Below are positions 1-6,667 of a DNA stretch of 26,745 nucleotides, piece by piece. Position 1 is the stretch's first letter, and every line of letters begins with the position of its first letter. Location of the stretch: positions 1-26,745 of the forward strand of contig JAZTYJ010000011.1 of the NCBI GenBank assembly GCA_045636865.1. The letters are read 5' to 3'. The translations under genes were made by a program, and so were the position numbers. The stretch comes from SIG480 sp045636865 (lineage in GTDB: Bacteria > Bacillota > Clostridia > Oscillospirales > JAAYXM01). The notes beneath the pieces were generated by a model, which worked only from the letters and a program-made list of their open reading frames with translations, was not told the origin of the DNA and did not search any database.

Positions 1-1
1 A

Positions 2-232
2 AGTGCATACGTATACAACTATGCAGAGCTTGCACCGAAGCAGATGACTGAAAAGGTATACACATGTGCACGCGTAACAGCAACAGACGGCACTGTATAC
101 TACTCAGGCGTATACATTTACAACCCGCAGCGTTGGGCATCAAAGATGCATACAGATAACAATGCAACTTACATGCCGCTTGCTAAGGCAATGCTCGTAT
201 ACGGCGCAGCTGCAAAGGCATTCTTCGGTTAA
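2..232 (+). CDS. C-terminal end of a probable secreted or surface protein (partial)
   Basis: The frame is open to the left edge of the window, so only the last 76 residues are visible and the N-terminus lies outside. The piece is rich in Tyr, Ala, Thr and Val and ends in AMLVYGAAAKAFFG. From memory, the tail pattern ML-x-YG-A-A-A-x-x-F is common at the ends of repeats or at the C-terminus of large extracellular proteins of Ruminococcus and related Clostridia. No sorting motif (LPXTG) or dockerin is present. Lysine is almost always AAG, as in the highly expressed genes next door, which suggests strong expression. Function is unknown. An internal ATG at position 44 has no good ribosome binding site and the frame continues upstream of it, so it is not taken as the start. 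Confidence 0.7.
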   Translation, partial: SAYVYNYAELAPKQMTEKVYTCARVTATDGTVYYSGVYIYNPQRWASKMHTDNNATYMPLAKAMLVYGAAAKAFFG

Positions 233-276
233 TCGAACAAAGAACTGAAATATCAGTTCATAATCCAGGCAAAGGG

Positions 277-306
277 CAAGGCGCGATTTATCGCGCCTTG
301 TTTTTT
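277..306 (+). terminator. Rho-independent terminator after the surface-type gene
   Basis: A perfect 10-bp stem (CAAGGCGCGA / TCGCGCCTTG) closes a TTTA loop and is followed by six T. It separates the upstream gene from the rpsB promoter. Confidence 0.9.
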
Positions 307-354
307 GCTGTCAGCAAGATTTTTAAATTTAAGTAAAAAAATACTAAAAAAGAC

Positions 355-383
355 TTGCAAAATGCTTTAAAATGTGGTAATAT
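355..383 (+). promoter_or_regulatory. Sigma-A promoter of rpsB-tsf
   Basis: TTGCAA at 355-360 and TAATAT at 378-383 are separated by exactly 17 bases, with an extended -10 TG at 375-376. The upstream DNA is A/T rich (UP-like). This fits a strong constitutive promoter for ribosomal genes. Transcription would begin near 390, leaving a leader of about 100 nt. Confidence 0.8.
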
Positions 384-389
384 ATTTCG

Positions 390-472
390 GTGAAAAACTC
401 ACACATTCTGACTTTCGCGCCGCTGTGTCGAAAGATGGCGAGTAAGAATGACGAATGTGGCGGTTAAAACAG
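390..472 (+). promoter_or_regulatory. Foldable 5' leader of rpsB (candidate autoregulatory RNA)
   Basis: The leader can form an outer helix CACATTC (402-408) with GAATGTG (453-459) enclosing a hairpin CTTTCG (412-417) with CGAAAG (429-434). A second GAATG copy at 446-450 offers an alternative partner for CATTC (404-408), and CGCC (418-421) can pair with GGCG (437-440). Ribosomal protein operons often carry such leaders as binding sites for their own product. That this one binds S2 is inference. I do not recognise a named RNA family. Confidence 0.45.
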
Positions 473-487
473 AAGGAGGAAAAATCT

Positions 488-1240
488 ATGTCACAGGTAA
501 TCTCAATGAAGCAGCTTCTTGAAGCAGGTGTTCATTTCGGACATCAGACAAGACGCTGGAACCCCAAAATGGCTCCGTACATCTTCACGGAGCGTAACGG
601 TATCTACATCATCGACTTGCAGAAGACCGTTAAGAAGCTCGAAGAGGCTTATTTCTTCGCTCGCGACATCGCAGCAGAAGGCAAGAGCATTCTCTTCGTA
701 GGTACAAAGAAGCAGGCTCAGGAAGCTATCAAGGAAGAAGCAGAGCGCGTAGGTATGTACTACGTCAACGCTCGTTGGCTCGGCGGTATGCTCACAAACT
801 TCAAGACAATGCGCCGTCGTATCGACCGTCTCAACCAGCTCAAGAAGATGGAAGCAGACGGAACATTCGATCTTCTCCTCAAGAAAGAAGTTATCAAGCT
901 CCAGGCTGAAATCGCAAAGCTTGAGAAGTATCTCGGCGGTGTTAAGGAAATGAACAAGCTCCCGGGCGCAATGTTCATCGTTGACCCGCGCAAGGAGCGC
1001 AACGCTATCGCTGAAGCTCGTCGCCTCGGTATTCCGGTTATCGCTATCGTTGATACAAACTGCGATCCTGAAGAAGTTGACTACGTAATCCCGGGCAACG
1101 ATGACGCTATCCGCGCAATCAAGCTCATTTCTCAGACAATTGCTAACGCTGTTGTTGAAGCTCGTCAGGGCGTTCAGGAAGAAGCTGCTGCAGAGGCTCC
1201 GGAAGCTGAAGCTGCAGTTGAAACAGCAGAGCAGGAATAA
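488..1240 (+). CDS. rpsB: 30S ribosomal protein S2
   Basis: Ribosomal protein S2 binds late to the 30S subunit at the head-body junction and helps recruit S1 and mRNA in many bacteria. The 250-residue product opens MSQVISMKQLLEAGVHFGHQ, followed by TRRWNPKMAPYIF, the N-terminal S2 signature. It also has GTKKQAQEAI, ARWLGGMLTNF and the C-terminal VIPGNDDAIRAIKL block. The last ~25 residues are an Ala/Glu-rich tail, common in clostridial S2. The start at 488 is chosen because AAGGAGG (473-479) lies 8 bases upstream. An in-frame ATG at 455 would add 11 unconserved residues and has no ribosome binding site. It is co-transcribed with tsf (39-base gap, no promoter). Codon use is strongly biased (AAG for Lys), as expected for high expression. 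Confidence 0.98.
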   Translation: MSQVISMKQLLEAGVHFGHQTRRWNPKMAPYIFTERNGIYIIDLQKTVKKLEEAYFFARDIAAEGKSILFVGTKKQAQEAIKEEAERVGMYYVNARWLGGMLTNFKTMRRRIDRLNQLKKMEADGTFDLLLKKEVIKLQAEIAKLEKYLGGVKEMNKLPGAMFIVDPRKERNAIAEARRLGIPVIAIVDTNCDPEEVDYVIPGNDDAIRAIKLISQTIANAVVEARQGVQEEAAAEAPEAEAAVETAEQE

Positions 1241-1279
1241 TATAAATATTCTAAATTAATATTAAGGAGAGTGTACATT

Positions 1280-2191
1280 ATGGCTTTTACAGCTGCTGAT
1301 GTTAAGGCACTGCGCGAGTCTACAGGTGCTGGTATGATGGACTGCAAGAACGCACTTGCAAACTCAAACGGTGATATGGAAAAGGCTATGGAATACCTCC
1401 GCGAGAAGGGTCTTGCTGCTGCTGCAAAGAAGGCAAGCCGTATCGCTGCTGAAGGTATGGTCTACGCTACTGCTACTGATAATGCAGGCGTGTTGGTTGA
1501 AGTTAACAGCGAAACTGACTTCGTTGCTAAGAATGCAGACTTCCAGAAGTTTGCTGCAGATGTTGCAGACACAATTCTTGCTTCAAACCCGGCTGACGTT
1601 GATGCTCTTGCAGCATGCAAGTGTGCAGGTACAGATATGACTGTTGCTGAGGTTCTTCAGGAGAAGATCCTTACTATCGGTGAAAACATCAAGATTCGTC
1701 GTTTCGCAGTTTGCGAAGGCGGCGTTAACGTTCCGTATATGCATATGGGCGGTAAGATCGGTGTTCTCGTTAACCTCGCAGTTTCAGATAACCTCAAGGG
1801 TAACGAAGCTGTTATCGAGCTCGGTCGCGACATCGCTATGCAGATCGCTGCTATGAATCCGTCATGGCTCGTAAACACAGAAGTTCCGGCTGACGTTCTT
1901 GAGAAGGAAAAGGAAATCCTCACAGCTCAGGCTATGAACGAAGGCAAGCCGCAGGCTGTTGCAGAGAAGATGGTTATGGGTAGAATCAAGAAGTTCTACG
2001 CTGAAAACTGCCTCCTCGAACAGGAATACGTCAAGGGTGACAAGATCACAGTTGCAGCTCACGTTGCAAACGTTGCAAAAGAGCTCGGCGGTGAAATCAC
2101 TGTTACAAAGTTCGTTCGCTTCGAAAAGGGCGATGGTCTTGAAAAGCGTGAAGACAACTTCGCAGAAGAAGTTGCAAGCATGATGAAGTAA
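1280..2191 (+). CDS. tsf: Elongation factor Ts
   Basis: EF-Ts is the guanine nucleotide exchange factor that releases GDP from EF-Tu in the cytoplasm. The 303-residue product starts MAFTAADVKALRESTGAGMMDCK, the N-terminal UBA-like module. TDFVAKN (residues 79-85), the segment that disrupts EF-Tu Mg2+ binding, follows, and then the core with RRFAVCEGG and HMGGKIGVLV. The chosen ATG follows AAGGAGA with ordinary spacing. A GTG nine bases upstream overlaps that site and is unlikely to be used. rpsB-tsf is the usual bacterial pair. Lys codons are almost all AAG. The gene ends just before a strong terminator. Confidence 0.98.
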   Translation: MAFTAADVKALRESTGAGMMDCKNALANSNGDMEKAMEYLREKGLAAAAKKASRIAAEGMVYATATDNAGVLVEVNSETDFVAKNADFQKFAADVADTILASNPADVDALAACKCAGTDMTVAEVLQEKILTIGENIKIRRFAVCEGGVNVPYMHMGGKIGVLVNLAVSDNLKGNEAVIELGRDIAMQIAAMNPSWLVNTEVPADVLEKEKEILTAQAMNEGKPQAVAEKMVMGRIKKFYAENCLLEQEYVKGDKITVAAHVANVAKELGGEITVTKFVRFEKGDGLEKREDNFAEEVASMMK

Positions 2192-2203
2192 AATTCAAAA
2201 ATT

Positions 2204-2236
2204 AAACCGCACAACCAAAAGGTTGTGCGGTTTTTT
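2204..2236. terminator. Bidirectional terminator between tsf and the small cysteine gene
   Basis: A 13-bp perfect stem AAACCGCACAACC / GGTTGTGCGGTTT closes an AAAA loop, with T runs on the plus side and A runs on the other. It can stop tsf on the plus strand and the minus-strand gene that ends at 2247. Confidence 0.9.
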
Positions 2237-2246
2237 ATACGTTTTA

Positions 2247-2456
2247 TTATAAAGAAAAATCTTCCTTTGAAAACGAATCCGCTTTAAGAAGAACTTCTTC
2301 AGGCGGAATTCTTTTTGTCGCATCATAAACGAATTTTCTGCACTTATATCCAAGATTAACTACGCCGTGCCTATCGCAAATAGCTTCATTATCATTTATC
2401 TTTTTGCCGTACTGACAAACAGCACATCTCTTTTCTATCTTTTTTGAAAACAGCAT
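2247..2456 (-). CDS. Small four-cysteine protein, probable zinc-ribbon, function unknown
   Basis: The 69-residue product has Cys at 11, 14, 27 and 39 (C-x2-C-x12-C-x11-C), a pattern expected to bind one zinc ion. The segment around CRKFVYDATKRIPPEE after the last Cys resembles small conserved proteins I recall from Ruminococcaceae genomes, but I know no function. There is no signal peptide or membrane segment. The start follows a G-rich but weak ribosome binding site (GGGGG, 8 bases upstream). It lies 39 bases downstream of ylbJ on the same strand, with its own promoter in between, so it may be transcribed with ylbJ in sporulation and alone otherwise. It converges on tsf across a shared terminator. 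Confidence 0.8.
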   Translation of the reverse strand: MLFSKKIEKRCAVCQYGKKINDNEAICDRHGVVNLGYKCRKFVYDATKRIPPEEVLLKADSFSKEDFSL

Positions 2457-2487
2457 ATCAAAACCCCCAAAGTATCTGTCTATATAT

Positions 2488-2516
2488 AATATACACTATT
2501 TAAAAACACTTTTCCA
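2488..2516 (-). promoter_or_regulatory. Candidate sigma-A promoter of the small cysteine gene
   Basis: On the minus strand TGGAAA (2516-2511) and TATATT (2493-2488) are separated by 17 bases. The -35 lies inside the 3' end of ylbJ. The match is fair, 4/6 and 5/6. Confidence 0.4.
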
Positions 2517-3587
2517 CCTTTTTTTTGAAAAAAAACATACAAAAACAACAATTAAGGTCAATAGGGCATACGTGATGCTTAAATTGCCTGTTTTTACACT
2601 TTCTGAAAAGGTATATACCGCATCGAAAAAACTTGAATTTGCCGTAAAAAAGGCTGTTATCGCGCTTATTGCCGCCTGAAGAAGTTTGCCGATGAAATAT
2701 TCTTTCGTTTTAAGATCCGTTTTCTTAACAAAGCTCATGGCCTGGAAGTGAATGCAGAATCCGCCCCATCCTAAAAGTGTTGAAATCAGAATAAAAGCGG
2801 TTTCCGGCTTTGTTTTTTCACAAAGCAAAAATGCGCCGGAGGTCAGTTCAAAGATTCCGTTAAGAGCGCCTTTGAACAAGGGATATCGGCTTGTAAAGGC
2901 AAACAGCCTTGCGGATAAAAGGATGTCGGTCAAAGACGTGAAAACCGAGAAAAAGACGATATAAGCAGTTATTGAAAGAGATGCGGTTATTGCGCCGTAA
3001 ACGGCATCGGTGAACGCAAACGAAAAAGCTTTTGGTGCGGCTTCTTCAAAAACGTTTTTTTGTGGGTGCGGCAAAGGGGATATGATTCTGAAAAGGAACC
3101 CGACCAAAAATGCGGAGAATATATGTATAACCAAAAGTGCAAAACCTATTTTGAAAGAAGAAAAAAGAACCGTGCCGACTGTGCTTAAAATAAAGGCGGG
3201 ACCTGCATTGTTTGAAAAAGCGAGAAGTCTTTCGGCTTCACGCTTATTAAGCCGTCCGTTTTGGTATTCGGTTGCACACATTGCGGCGCCTATGGGATAA
3301 CCGCTGATAAATCCGAGAAGTAGGGGAGTGACAGCAGCATCACTTAAAGAAAAAACAGGATTCATAATCTTTTTGAAAATTCTTTCAAGTGGGGAGCATA
3401 GCCGCATATCCGAAATCATCCGTGTAAGAACAAGAAACGGAAACAAGGAAGGGATTACGCTCTCTGCACATAGTGAAAGGGCATATCTCACAGAAGAGGA
3501 GGTTTCTTTTGGAAAAACAAGCATTGTTATGAGAAGAAATAACATAATTAACGATATAAGTTGCTTTGAAAAATGCTTTTCAGACAT
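2496..3587 (-). CDS. ylbJ: YlbJ/SpoVV-family sporulation integral membrane protein
   Basis: YlbJ (SpoVV in Bacillus subtilis) is a polytopic membrane protein needed for dipicolinic acid accumulation and cortex formation in spores; it belongs to the nucleoside-recognition (Gate) domain group. The diagnostic block GFISGYPIGA, then ERLLAFSNNAGPAFILSTVG, and a later GWGGFCIHFQ are all present. The rest alternates hydrophobic segments, giving about eight or more predicted membrane spans in 363 residues. I start at 3587 (MSEKHFSKQ) because AAAGGCGG lies 9 bases upstream and the first membrane helix follows at once. An in-frame ATG at 3632 adds 15 residues without a ribosome binding site. A possible sigma-E-type -10 lies just upstream. 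Its presence suggests the organism can sporulate. Confidence 0.9.
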   Translation of the reverse strand: MSEKHFSKQLISLIMLFLLITMLVFPKETSSSVRYALSLCAESVIPSLFPFLVLTRMISDMRLCSPLERIFKKIMNPVFSLSDAAVTPLLLGFISGYPIGAAMCATEYQNGRLNKREAERLLAFSNNAGPAFILSTVGTVLFSSFKIGFALLVIHIFSAFLVGFLFRIISPLPHPQKNVFEEAAPKAFSFAFTDAVYGAITASLSITAYIVFFSVFTSLTDILLSARLFAFTSRYPLFKGALNGIFELTSGAFLLCEKTKPETAFILISTLLGWGGFCIHFQAMSFVKKTDLKTKEYFIGKLLQAAISAITAFFTANSSFFDAVYTFSESVKTGNLSITYALLTLIVVFVCFFSKKRWKSVFK

Positions 3588-3613
3588 AAGTAAGGACCGC
3601 CTTTCGCTAAAAC

Positions 3614-3621
3614 ATTCTATG
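3614..3621 (-). promoter_or_regulatory. Possible sigma-E-like -10 element for ylbJ
   Basis: On the minus strand CATAGAAT differs by one base from the sigma-E -10 consensus CATACAAT. It lies 26 bases from the chosen ylbJ start. ylbJ is a mother-cell sigma-E gene in B. subtilis. No good -35 is seen, so confidence is low. Confidence 0.3.
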
Positions 3622-3654
3622 CAAAAAAACATTTATAAATTTTGAAAATTTTCA

Positions 3655-3683
3655 TTTAAATTCGAGAAGTTTCGTGTTATAAT
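3655..3683 (+). promoter_or_regulatory. Sigma-A promoter of the rlmB-era-mutS2 operon
   Basis: A perfect TATAAT at 3678-3683 has an extended -10 TG at 3675-3676. Seventeen bases upstream is a weak -35, TTTAAA. Transcription would start near 3690, about 35 bases before rlmB. Confidence 0.65.
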
Positions 3684-3724
3684 AATGATGTATAGTTTTT
3701 TGTAAATTCGGCAAGGAGAGGCTT

Positions 3725-4489
3725 ATGAAGAAAAATTTTAGCGACAATGGTTTTTCTGAAAATGAAAACTACATAATTGAAGGAAGAAATTCCGTTTTTG
3801 AGGCTCTTCGTACAGGCAGAGCGATTGACAAGATTTTATATGCTGAGGGTGATAAGAATATCAGCCATATCCTTGCAAAAGCAAAGCAGATGGGTGTTGT
3901 TACATCAAAAACCGACAGACGAAAGCTCGATTCCTTAAGCTCAAGCGGAGCGCATCAGGGAGTTCTTGCATTTGCCGCGGCGCATGAATACAGCACAATT
4001 GACGATATTCTCAAAAAAGCAGAAGAGTCCGGCAGAGCACCGCTTGTTGTTGTTTGTGATGAAATTTCTGACCCGCACAACCTCGGAGCAATAATAAGGA
4101 GTGCAGAGGCGGCAGGTGCCCACGGTGTTATTATCCCGAAGAGAAGAAACGCAGGACTCACTGCGGTTGTTTCAAAGGTTTCATCCGGTGCGCTTGAGCA
4201 TATACCTGTAGCGCGCGTTTCAAATATTCCGTCAACACTTGAAGAACTGAAAAAGAGAGGCCTCTGGGTTTACGGTACAGGTCTTTCTTCGAGCGTTTCA
4301 CTTTACAAAACCGACCTTACAGGTCCTTGTGCGATAGTTATCGGGTCGGAAGGCGACGGAATGGGAAGACTTGTCAGCGAGTGCTGTGATGTAATTATGA
4401 ACATTCCGATGATAGGAAAAACTCAGTCGCTAAACGCATCTGCGGCAGCGGCAGTTGTCTTGTTTGAGATTTTAAGACAGAGACTTTAA
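3725..4489 (+). CDS. rlmB: 23S rRNA (guanosine-2'-O)-methyltransferase RlmB-type (TrmH/SpoU family)
   Basis: RlmB uses S-adenosylmethionine to 2'-O-methylate G2251 in the peptidyl-transferase P loop of 23S rRNA. The 254-residue product has an N-terminal RNA-binding domain (~17-85, starting IIEGRNSVFEAL). A SPOUT knot domain follows with motif 1 DPHNLGAIIRSAEAAGAHGV (116-135), motif 2 IVIGSEGDGMG (204-214) and motif 3 NIPMIGKTQSLNASAAAA (226-243). Asn119 and Arg125 match the catalytic positions of the family. The ATG at 3725 follows AAGGAGAG. It opens a plus-strand run with the 712-residue membrane protein 25 bases downstream. A related rRNA or tRNA target cannot be excluded from sequence alone. 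Confidence 0.93.
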   Translation: MKKNFSDNGFSENENYIIEGRNSVFEALRTGRAIDKILYAEGDKNISHILAKAKQMGVVTSKTDRRKLDSLSSSGAHQGVLAFAAAHEYSTIDDILKKAEESGRAPLVVVCDEISDPHNLGAIIRSAEAAGAHGVIIPKRRNAGLTAVVSKVSSGALEHIPVARVSNIPSTLEELKKRGLWVYGTGLSSSVSLYKTDLTGPCAIVIGSEGDGMGRLVSECCDVIMNIPMIGKTQSLNASAAAAVVLFEILRQRL

Positions 4490-4514
4490 ATTTTACGAAG
4501 GAGGCATCCTGAAA

Positions 4515-6653
4515 ATGATAGATAAAGATGACCTTTTTGATACAACTTCAGATTTTTCCGTTCAGGATGTTCTGGACGAAATCAAATCGGGATTTTCTGA
4601 TTCGGACGAAGAGGATATCAATATTGAGGACATCCTTGCCGAATTTTCAGAACCACAGAAAAAAAGTGAGAAACCTGTTATAAAAAAGTCTGCGGAAGTA
4701 GTAAAACCCGAAGAGCGAAAAGATGAGAAAAAGCCTGTCAGAAAAGAACAGGGAGAAAAGCTTTCAGAAAAAGAAGAAAGTTTTCTTAAAGAGCGCGGAG
4801 ATGCGGTTCGTATGATAGATACGGTTATCCGTCCGTGGGAAAATGGTATGTACGGTGATATGTCTCTTGACGATACACCTGCAGAGAGTGAAAAGAAAAA
4901 AGAAAAGGAAAAGAAACGTCGCAGACATAATCAGACAATCTCGGAGACTTTTGATACCTTTACGCGAAGTGAGCTTTTTGAGGAAAAAATTCAGGAAGAA
5001 CCCCTTGAAACGCGCTCTGTCGAAGATATAATTTTTGAAAACAGACGCATATCAAGACTTCTTACAATTCGTTCGATATTCCTCTTTATCTTAAGCATTC
5101 TTTCGTGCTATCTTGCTTTTGCAAATCCGCTTAAGTGGTTTATTCCGACATTTATTTCATATATTCATCATCCGTTCAGGTATTTGTTCCTTACGGCACT
5201 TTTCCAGATATGTGCAATGCTTTTGTCCGTTGATGTAATTTCAAAGGGAGTTTCGGGAATCTGCAGATTCAGACCGAATGCGGAATCAATAATAACGTTT
5301 TCATCTTTTGCATCTCTTATCCACGTAATTTCGGTTATGGCGGCACCGCATTGGAAGGGATGGCTTCCGTATTCAGCTATTTCGGTTCTCGGGCTTTTCT
5401 TCACGATATATTCAAAACTGATAAATATCCGTGCAGTATGCAGAGTGTGCAAAACTGTTAAATCCGCAAAATGCCCGAGCACTGTGCATATCGTGAACAG
5501 ATATGACCAGACGAATATTATAAAGCAGACAAATGAAGATACAAAATCTTTCATTGCACACATAAATGACAAAGATGCCGCACGAACATTCTGGTCGTTT
5601 ATTTCACCGATTCTGATTGTTACGTCAATTGTTTTTGCGGCTCTGGCGTCTTTCGGAACGCGGACTCCCGAACACTTTTTCTGGGCACTGGCGGCAATCT
5701 CTTCTGTGGCACCGCCATTTTTTATGTCGCTTTCTTTTGCGCACCCTTTTTCTCTTGCAACAAAGGGTTTAAATTCCATAGGTGCGGCGATTTCGGGATG
5801 GTATTCCGCAAAACATCTTTCAAAAAATGCGAACTTTATTGTATGTGATGAAGATATTTTTCCGAAAGGAACGATAACACTTCACGGTCTGCGCATTCTC
5901 GGAAAGTATTCGCTTGAGAAGACGGTCTGTTATACTGCAAGCATAATAACAGAATCTAAAAGCGGTCTTTCTGACGTATTTGCAGATTTGTTAAAAAGCA
6001 GATATGGTGAGGCTATTGAAGTCAGAAATCTTCAGTATCACGAGTCCGGTGGACTGGAAGCGATTAACGGCGGAGATAATGTTCTCATAGGCGGCGCGGG
6101 ATTCATAATGCGTTGCGGTGTGAAGCTTGAATCGGGAAATGCCACGAAGAACGCAATATTTGTTGCAATAAACAAAGAACCTGCCGGCGTTTTCAACGTG
6201 AATTACAAGGCGAATTTAGAAGTAGAGAGAGCCTTGCATTTAATGATAAAGAAGAAAATACCGGTTGTTTTGGCGGTTCGTGATTTTAACCTGCTTCCGA
6301 TGATGGTTGAAAATACATTTGACCTTCCGGAGAATACCCTTGAGTACCCCGAAATTGAAGAGCGAGTAGATCTTTCATCGGAGGAACAATTTATAAACGA
6401 AGATGCGTGCGCAGTCATAACAAGAAGCGGACTTTATCCGTTCGCATCTGCAGTACTTCTTTCAAAAAAGCTTCGTAGTGCAACCATCCGCAACATATGT
6501 CTTTCTGCAATCGGTTCGTTTATCGGAATTTTTCTGATGTTCTACCTCACGTTTATGCAGAGACCGATCCTTGTTACTCCGCACACGGTTTTTGTATATA
6601 TGATGATGTGGATGATTCCGACGTGGATGCTGTCGGGATGGGTTAAGAAATAA
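4515..6653 (+). CDS. Polytopic membrane protein with a degenerate P-type (P1B-like) ATPase core; probable pseudo-ATPase
   Basis: I do not recognise a named family for this 712-residue protein. Residues 1-~180 are a charged cytoplasmic tail with a Lys/Glu-rich middle (50-140) and three copies of a short acidic motif (16-23, 37-44, 169-176). Membrane segments lie near 184-204, 222-242, 258-277, 285-302, 362-380, 388-408 and, at the end, 662-682 and 687-708. From 396 on the order matches a P1B ATPase: VAPPFFMSLSFAHP where CPC-x-L-x-x-A-x-P is expected, IVCDEDIFPKGTITL (442-456) for DKTGTLT, ASIITESKSGLSDVFADLL for the E-x-x-S-x-HPLA helix, SGGLEAINGGDNVLIGGAGF for G-x-GV-x-A...V-x-VG-x-x-x-F, VVLAVRDFN for LTGDN, and LLSKKLRSATIRNICLSAI for the post-hinge helix. 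Each catalytic signature is changed, so ATP-driven transport is unlikely. It sits between rlmB and era with gaps of 25 and 14 bases. Confidence 0.75.
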   Translation: MIDKDDLFDTTSDFSVQDVLDEIKSGFSDSDEEDINIEDILAEFSEPQKKSEKPVIKKSAEVVKPEERKDEKKPVRKEQGEKLSEKEESFLKERGDAVRMIDTVIRPWENGMYGDMSLDDTPAESEKKKEKEKKRRRHNQTISETFDTFTRSELFEEKIQEEPLETRSVEDIIFENRRISRLLTIRSIFLFILSILSCYLAFANPLKWFIPTFISYIHHPFRYLFLTALFQICAMLLSVDVISKGVSGICRFRPNAESIITFSSFASLIHVISVMAAPHWKGWLPYSAISVLGLFFTIYSKLINIRAVCRVCKTVKSAKCPSTVHIVNRYDQTNIIKQTNEDTKSFIAHINDKDAARTFWSFISPILIVTSIVFAALASFGTRTPEHFFWALAAISSVAPPFFMSLSFAHPFSLATKGLNSIGAAISGWYSAKHLSKNANFIVCDEDIFPKGTITLHGLRILGKYSLEKTVCYTASIITESKSGLSDVFADLLKSRYGEAIEVRNLQYHESGGLEAINGGDNVLIGGAGFIMRCGVKLESGNATKNAIFVAINKEPAGVFNVNYKANLEVERALHLMIKKKIPVVLAVRDFNLLPMMVENTFDLPENTLEYPEIEERVDLSSEEQFINEDACAVITRSGLYPFASAVLLSKKLRSATIRNICLSAIGSFIGIFLMFYLTFMQRPILVTPHTVFVYMMMWMIPTWMLSGWVKK

Positions 6654-6667
6654 AGAGGAGAAAAAGT

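Noticed and set aside
455..487. Upstream ATG for rpsB adding 11 residues
   Set aside because: No ribosome binding site, unconserved residues, and the true site AAGGAGG lies inside this extension.
5168..5779. Long open frame on the minus strand (203 codons) inside the pseudo-ATPase gene
   Set aside because: It lies opposite a continuous coding frame with membrane segments, has no recognisable domain or ribosome binding site, and looks like a shadow of codon bias.
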